Shown here: positions 62,490 through 64,000 of the stretch, in pieces
How positions within the stretch are numbered: the stretch's first letter is position 1
Layout of the letters: each line of letters opens with the position of its first letter
DNA from: Saccharothrix tamanrassetensis
GTDB lineage: Bacteria; Actinomycetota; Actinomycetes; Mycobacteriales; Pseudonocardiaceae
Reading direction: 5' to 3'
Assembly (NCBI RefSeq): GCF_014203665.1
Contig: NZ_JACHJN010000005.1
Coordinates: 558,001-622,000, forward strand
DNA: 64,000 bases
The notes under the pieces: generated by a model
The model's database searches: none
What the model saw: only the letters and a program-made list of their open reading frames with translations
Told to the model about the DNA's origin: nothing
Position numbers and translations under genes: made by a program

Positions 62490-63056
62490 TCAGCCGAGGA
62501 CGGGCTTGTAGCGCAGGAGGACCGCGCCCGATGCGAAGGTGCGGTTCTCCAGCAGTTCCAGCTTCAGCCAGGTGTCCAGTGACGGGAAGAACGGTGTGCC
62601 GCCGCCGATCGCGACCGGCCTGACCAGCACGTGGAACTCGTCTACGAGGCCGGCCCGGATCAGGGGCGCGGCGAGCGTGGCACCGCCCACCTCCATCAGG
62701 CCGTCGGTCTCGGCCTTCAGCCTCCTGGCGGTCTCGACCACGTCACCCCGTTCCAGCCTGGAGTTCCAGTCGACCGATTCCAGGGTTCGGGAGAAGACCA
62801 CTTTCCGCATCCCCAGCCACAGCCGGGCGTACTCGGCCTCCACCGGGGGCACGTCGGGTGCCTGGTCGGCGGTCGGCCAGTGGGCCGACATCAGCTCGTA
62901 GAGCTTGCGCCCGTACAGCGACAGCGCGATCTGCCCGGTGCGGTCGTTCCAGTACTGGTGCAGCTCGTCGTCCGGCGTGCCCCAGCCGAGGTCGCCGTTC
63001 GCGTCGGCGGTGTAGCCGTCCACCGAGACGTTCAGGCCATAGGTCAGCGTTCCCAT
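62490..63056 (-). CDS. Dihydrofolate reductase/RibD-C family protein
   Basis: 188 residues from ATG 63056. RibD C-terminal-like fold with Asn-Val-Ser-Val-Asp-Gly-Tyr near residue 10, Tyr-Gly-Arg-Lys-Leu-Tyr-Glu near 50 and Gly-Gly-Ala-Thr-Leu-Ala-Ala near 125 (dinucleotide site). These stand-alone proteins are probable NADPH-dependent reductases of unknown substrate. Common in actinomycetes. Convergent with the TY-Chap gene. Confidence 0.85.
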   Translation of the reverse strand: MGTLTYGLNVSVDGYTADANGDLGWGTPDDELHQYWNDRTGQIALSLYGRKLYELMSAHWPTADQAPDVPPVEAEYARLWLGMRKVVFSRTLESVDWNSRLERGDVVETARRLKAETDGLMEVGGATLAAPLIRAGLVDEFHVLVRPVAIGGGTPFFPSLDTWLKLELLENRTFASGAVLLRYKPVLG

Positions 63057-63106
63057 GGTGGTACAGAATGCCGGAGCGCGGGAAACTCCACGACCGAGGT
63101 CGCCCG

Positions 63107-63586
63107 TCAGGCCCCGGAAGCAGTGCGTCGGCTGAGCAGCAGGTAGCCGGTGGCAGTGCGGCGCAGCGTCAGCAACAGACTCGACGCCGCCGCGGTGGCG
63201 ACTGCGACGGGAACGGCGGTGGAGATGACGACCGCTTCCGGCGCGTTGTCGCTGTCGGGCGCGATCAAGGTCAGGGCGTGCAGCAGGTAGGCCCCGCAGA
63301 CCAACAGTTCCAGCGCGGCACCGGTGACCAGCGCACTCCGCCCGATCCCCATCGCCAGTCGCATCCCGCCCACGGTCAACAGCACCGACGCCACGACCTG
63401 GACCGCGACCACCGACCACGCGAGGAGCACGACCCAGCCCACCGCCGGCGGCTCGACCAGGACCACGACGGCGAGCACACCGCCGATCAGCGTCCCAATC
63501 CCGACCAGCACGCCCAGAACCGCAGCGCAGGTCACCGATCCGGGTCGCATCCCCGCTTCGTCCAACAAAGCGTCCAGCCGGGTCAT
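63107..63586 (-). CDS. Four-helix membrane protein
   Basis: 159 residues from ATG 63586 (GAAGGG upstream). Four hydrophobic helices (about 20-42, 50-75, 82-106, 120-143) joined by short loops, short basic ends. No family recognised. Fifty bases upstream of the reductase gene on the same strand, so possibly cotranscribed with it. Confidence 0.6.
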   Translation of the reverse strand: MTRLDALLDEAGMRPGSVTCAAVLGVLVGIGTLIGGVLAVVVLVEPPAVGWVVLLAWSVVAVQVVASVLLTVGGMRLAMGIGRSALVTGAALELLVCGAYLLHALTLIAPDSDNAPEAVVISTAVPVAVATAAASSLLLTLRRTATGYLLLSRRTASGA

Positions 63587-63817
63587 GGTGTCCCTTCGGC
63601 TCGGCGACCACGCCCTCTTCATCGCCGACGCGTCCCCGACCGTTTCGCTCGGCGGCATCAGCGGATGCTGGTCAGGTGTTGTGCCAGGGTTGTCCGCAGT
63701 TGTGCGTTGTGGGGGTTTTCGGGGCGGGTTGTGGTGTTGGTGGTCGGCTGGCGGGGTCGGCGGTGCGGGTGTGGGGTGGGTGTGGGCGGTGCCGGTGATG
63801 GGTGTGTGCCGGGCGGG

Positions 63818-64000
63818 GTGAGCCAGGCCGGTGGTGCGTCGCACGGGTCGAACCTGTTGCAGGCCGGCGGGGACGTCACGGTCGTGGGTGATGTGATCGC
63901 CGTGGCGGGTGCGCCGGTGGTGCCGGTGATGGAGTCGGTGCCGGCTGTGTCGTGGGTGGGTCGTGTCCCGGTGGTGCCTGGGTCGTTCGTGGGCCGTGGG
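63818..64000 (+). CDS. Start of a probable STAND NTPase (3' partial)
   Basis: At least 61 codons to the window end. GTG 63818 is a provisional start; in-frame GTGs lie at 63806 and 63782. The visible part is a Gly/Val-rich stretch with Asn-Leu-Leu-Gln-Ala-Gly-Gly-Asp-Val-Thr-Val-Val, then Val-Pro-Gly-Ser-Phe-Val-Gly-Arg-Gly, the segment that precedes the P-loop in actinobacterial NB-ARC/NACHT STAND ATPases. These are sensors of conflict and regulatory systems. Identity rests on this short motif and should be held loosely. Confidence 0.5.
   Translation, partial: MSQAGGASHGSNLLQAGGDVTVVGDVIAVAGAPVVPVMESVPAVSWVGRVPVVPGSFVGRG

Noticed and set aside
63658..63879. Minus-strand frame ending Asn-Ala-Gln-Leu-Arg-Thr-Thr-Leu-Ala-Gln-His-Leu
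   Set aside because: It looks slightly like a last TPR repeat, but the rest is Pro/Thr/His low-complexity, and it overlaps the provisional STAND start; not enough to call a gene or relic.
1..64000. tRNA, rRNA, riboswitch or integrase/attachment sites
   Set aside because: I looked for cloverleaf-like stretches, cobalamin/TPP-type boxes and recombinase motifs by eye and found none I could defend; a covariance-model search would settle this.

Overview
The window is high-GC actinobacterial chromosome. It shows strong G/C wobble bias, GGAGG-type ribosome binding sites, many GTG starts and TGATG/ATGA-coupled operons. The gene content (type VII-type WXG100/EspG genes, GAF-ANTAR and SpoIIE/STAS/RsbW partner-switching proteins, ctaD, SigE-family sigma factor, DUF3040) fits a soil actinomycete. 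The order Pseudonocardiales (Saccharothrix/Lentzea/Actinosynnema type) is my best guess, but no rRNA or marker gene proves it. I see no tRNA, rRNA, CRISPR array, intact insertion sequence or phage module.

Left part (1-21.7 kb): a 5'-cut DUF3558-like gene and an FHA protein; a secreted three-domain alginate lyase (F5/8C + PL7 + PL6); a three-gene WXG100/EspG operon; a frameshifted metalloprotease relic; a ricin-B lectin; a frameshifted IclR regulator; a serine hydrolase divergent from an HTH_38-MarR regulator; an unknown 403-residue protein; a 5'-truncated beta-lactamase relic; a divergent GAF-ANTAR / SpoIIE pair; two tandem secreted four-cysteine paralogues; a VWA-Calx-beta surface protein and an EF-hand protein.

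Middle part (21.7-39 kb): a large aromatic catabolic island. The minus-strand run ALDH - benzoylformate decarboxylase - AAHS transporter predicts benzoylformate to benzaldehyde to benzoate plus aromatic acid uptake. It diverges from a plus-strand run: salicylate-hydroxylase-like monooxygenase, AraC regulator, MhpA-type monooxygenase, C-C-hydrolase-like alpha/beta hydrolase, maleylacetate reductase, hydroxyquinol 1,2-dioxygenase and cupin. This run faces a four-gene minus-strand operon encoding a three-subunit molybdenum hydroxylase and a CMD-family protein. Together they suggest that a hydroxylated aryl substrate is funnelled through hydroxyquinol and maleylacetate to 3-oxoadipate. A repeated motif, CATTGRAYGRAC, lies upstream of three of these transcription units.

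Right part (39-64 kb): signalling and conflict genes. These are a CHASE3 histidine kinase; a second EF-hand protein; two carboxylate-amine ligase paralogues flanking ctaD; a SigE-type sigma factor with a membrane partner; a four-helix membrane protein carrying a RHIM-like (amyloid-signalling-type) motif; a 1379-residue kinase-receiver-SpoIIE-RsbW fusion bracketed by STAS and RsbW-like genes; a TetR/small-membrane-protein divergon with an evident operator; a caspase-transmembrane-PBP fusion; a small TY-Chap-type cassette; and the start of a probable STAND NTPase cut by the window end. Traces of a duplicated, reciprocally decayed ATPase/kinase gene pair link 39.1 kb and 56.8 kb.
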